From NCBI GenBank assembly GCA_902468695.1, contig CABQZS010000219.1:1-6657 (forward strand): DNA of 6,657 bases, written 5' to 3'. How positions within the stretch are numbered: position 1 is the first letter of the stretch; each line of letters opens with the position of its first letter. A program made the translations under genes and the position numbers. The notes below the pieces were generated by a model. The model had not been told where the DNA came from, did not search any database, and saw nothing but the letters and a program-made list of their open reading frames with translations. Below are positions 5,475-6,657 of the stretch, piece after piece. The DNA comes from an uncultured Collinsella sp. Its GTDB lineage: Bacteria > Actinomycetota > Coriobacteriia > Coriobacteriales > Coriobacteriaceae.

Positions 5475-6392
5475 ATGCGCTGCCTTATCATCCACAACCC
5501 GGCATCGGGCCCCAGCTCAGATGAAATCTACGCATTCACGCACGCCCTCGCGCAGGGCGGCGACGAGGTCGTGATGCGTTTTATCGGCGATGGCATGGAG
5601 CCCGAGGACGCCGTGGCAGACGTGCGCGAGTTTGATCGCGTGGTCGTTTCGGGCGGCGACGGCACCGTCTCCAACGTGCTCGACCAGATGCGCGGGTGCG
5701 GTGTCCCCACGCTCGTCTTCCCCTCCGGCACAGCCTGCCTGTTCTTCAACAACATCGGCAATGCCCCCGAGGCAGCGGCGCTCGCCAAGGCCTGCCGTGC
5801 CGGTCGCACGGTCAAAGTCGACATGGGCGAGCTCTTTTGGCTCGACGAGAACGGCAACGAGAAGCGCCACGGCTTTATCATCATCGCAGGCTCGGGCTTC
5901 GACGCCGAGATCATGATGAAGGCCGCCCCCACCAAAAACGACATCGGCGAGATCGCCTACTTCCTCTCTGCACTCGCCACGCCCAACCCTACGGTAGCGC
6001 ACTTTACCATTGAGCATGACGGCATTGTCGAGGAGCTCGACGGCATTTGCTGCATGGCCGGCAACACCTCGGTCATCCAAAACGACATCAACCTGTTCCC
6101 CGACTGCCGTATGAACGATGGCATGGTCGACATTGCGGTCATCGAACCCGTGCGCACCGTGCAGCTGCTGCCTACCGTGATCACCGCTGCGCTTGACCCC
6201 GCCGGCAAGGTACTCGGGCGCCCGCAGTTCAAGATCATCCAGACCAAGGAAGCCAAGATCACCTGCACCCCGTCGCTGGGCATGCAGTTCGATGGCGAGA
6301 TTATCTCCAGCAATTCGGGCGTCTTTGGAGCCCGCGCGCTTCCACAATGCCTCGACCTCATCGTCGACGAATTCTCCCCGCTCGGAAAATAG
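5475..6392 (+). CDS. Diacylglycerol kinase family lipid kinase
   Basis: A 305-residue protein of the DAGK catalytic family (YegS/DgkB-like; usual length about 290-320), which phosphorylates a membrane lipid such as diacylglycerol with ATP at the inner face of the membrane. It shows NPASG (8-12), the nucleotide-binding loop SGGDGTVSNVLDQM (59-72), a third conserved loop PSGTACLFFNNIG (83-95), AGSGFDAEIM (138-147), FPDCRMNDGMVDIAVIEP (208-225) and FDGE near the C-terminus (272-275). The third loop is unusual: most relatives have Asn after GT-x (GTxND or GTxNL), here Cys88. No transmembrane helix is evident. The ribosome binding site is modest (GGGAA, seven bases before ATG). The next gene's binding site overlaps its stop codon, so the two are co-transcribed. 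The lipid substrate is unknown; sphingosine/ceramide-type kinases share this fold. Confidence 0.9.
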   Translation: MRCLIIHNPASGPSSDEIYAFTHALAQGGDEVVMRFIGDGMEPEDAVADVREFDRVVVSGGDGTVSNVLDQMRGCGVPTLVFPSGTACLFFNNIGNAPEAAALAKACRAGRTVKVDMGELFWLDENGNEKRHGFIIIAGSGFDAEIMMKAAPTKNDIGEIAYFLSALATPNPTVAHFTIEHDGIVEELDGICCMAGNTSVIQNDINLFPDCRMNDGMVDIAVIEPVRTVQLLPTVITAALDPAGKVLGRPQFKIIQTKEAKITCTPSLGMQFDGEIISSNSGVFGARALPQCLDLIVDEFSPLGK

Positions 6393-6396
6393 GAGG
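6391..6396 (+). promoter_or_regulatory. Ribosome binding site overlapping the lipid kinase stop codon
   Basis: AGGAGG shares its first two bases with the TAG stop at 6390-6392 and ends five bases before the ATG at 6402. This near-ideal site is strong evidence that the 30-codon frame is translated, and suggests coupling to translation of the kinase. Confidence 0.8.
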
Positions 6397-6401
6397 ACCC
6401 C

Positions 6402-6494
6402 ATGAACGACAATCCCCTGCTCGGCTTTGTCATCATCGTTTTGGCCATGCTCGTCGGCTATGCGATCAACGTGATCCACCGCCGGAAGAAGTAA
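6402..6494 (+). CDS. 30-residue single-pass membrane protein
   Basis: A 31-codon frame (with stop) that common gene-length cut-offs would miss. The protein begins MNDNPL, has a hydrophobic helix over residues about 5-25 (LLGFVIIVLAMLVGYAINVI) and ends HRRKK. By the positive-inside rule the C-terminus should face the cytoplasm and the N-terminus the outside. It has a near-ideal ribosome binding site five bases upstream that overlaps the kinase stop, GC-rich third codon positions like its neighbours (C in most GTC/ATC/GGC codons), and a strong terminator 35 nt after its own stop. It is not recognised as a named family. Operon position suggests a small partner, perhaps a membrane anchor or regulator of the lipid kinase, which itself has no membrane segment; that role is only inference. 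Confidence 0.8.
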   Translation: MNDNPLLGFVIIVLAMLVGYAINVIHRRKK

Positions 6495-6529
6495 TTCCAC
6501 ATTGGTATGATATTCATCCAATTATCGTC

Positions 6530-6570
6530 TCCCCTGCTGTTTATGCATTTGCCAAACAGCAGGGGATTTT
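6530..6570 (+). terminator. Intrinsic terminator of the lipid kinase operon
   Basis: The arms TCCCCTGCTGTTT (6530-6542) and AAACAGCAGGGGA (6554-6566) pair perfectly over 13 bp with an 11-nt loop, followed by TTTT and then CATT. The stem begins 35 nt past the stop of the 30-residue membrane protein. Leftward, no T run follows the stem, so it is mainly a rightward terminator, though such a stem may slow transcription from both sides. Confidence 0.88.
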
Positions 6571-6657
6571 CATTGGCTCTGTTAGACCAGGATTGACATA
6601 CATGTGTCCCCACGGTGCCATATCGTTGACCCCGTAGACCGCGATGATGGGGGCAGC
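6541..6657 (-). CDS. Possible 3' end of a leftward gene cut by the right edge
   Basis: Reading leftward from the window edge, one frame stays open for 38 codons and stops at TAA (plus 6541-6543), inside the terminator hairpin. It contains IIAVYGVNDMAPWGHMYVN and ends CCLANA. Ten of the first eleven codons have G or C at the third position, as expected for a gene here; the last third does not. However, the other two minus frames are also open for most of this stretch, so openness says little, and no family is recognised. If real, it converges on the lipid kinase operon and shares its terminator. Otherwise 6571-6657 is simply intergenic with nothing recognisable. Confidence 0.3.
   Translation of the reverse strand, partial: AAPIIAVYGVNDMAPWGHMYVNPGLTEPMKIPCCLANA

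Noticed and set aside
5517..6521. A 334-codon minus-strand frame opposite the lipid kinase gene
   Set aside because: It begins with TTG, is dominated by Asp, Val, Gly and His as expected from the reverse of GC-rich codons, and covers a convincing DAGK-family gene.
6593..6621. A perfect TTGACA that could be a rightward promoter -35
   Set aside because: At 17 nt the -10 position reads TGCCAT, and no better hexamer lies at 16-18 nt. No gene start is visible before the window ends.

Overview
The window looks like chromosome from a GC-rich anaerobic actinobacterium of the Coriobacteriia, most likely Collinsella or a close relative. That is an inference from the feel of the proteins, the GC-rich third codon positions in the core genes, and the AAGGAGG-type ribosome binding sites; no rRNA or marker gene is present to prove it. 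Most of the content is housekeeping: nucleic-acid turnover and membrane maintenance.

Layout. A leftward block runs from about 5376 down to the left edge: ribonuclease D (rnd), a YugP-type membrane zinc metallopeptidase, the two exonuclease VII subunits (xseA, xseB), a HIT-family nucleotide hydrolase, a LysR-type regulator, and the first 33 codons of a membrane protein that looks like an MFS transporter and is cut by the window edge. A GC-rich hairpin between yugP and xseA (3368-3397) probably divides the block into separate transcripts. xseA, xseB and HIT follow each other with 42-49 nt gaps and probably form one unit. The lysR-transporter pair is clearly lower in GC (40-48% in sampled lines against 63% in xseA) and looks like a later, accessory addition.

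A 98-nt intergenic region at 5377-5474 separates rnd from a rightward unit: a diacylglycerol/lipid kinase family protein, followed by a 30-residue single-pass membrane protein whose ribosome binding site overlaps the kinase stop codon. A strong hairpin with a T tract (6530-6570) ends that unit. A possible leftward gene may enter from the right edge and stop inside that hairpin, but the evidence is thin.

How they work together: exonuclease VII trims single-stranded DNA and needs both adjacent subunits; RNase D trims RNA 3' ends; the HIT protein probably hydrolyses nucleotide phosphoramidates or similar compounds. The kinase probably phosphorylates a membrane lipid, and the tiny membrane protein may be its partner. 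No CRISPR array, insertion sequence, tRNA or rRNA was seen, and no clearly new defence or biosynthetic system. The best leads are the short genes that simple gene calling would miss (1-101, 6402-6494) and the dyads beside the lysR and HIT genes.
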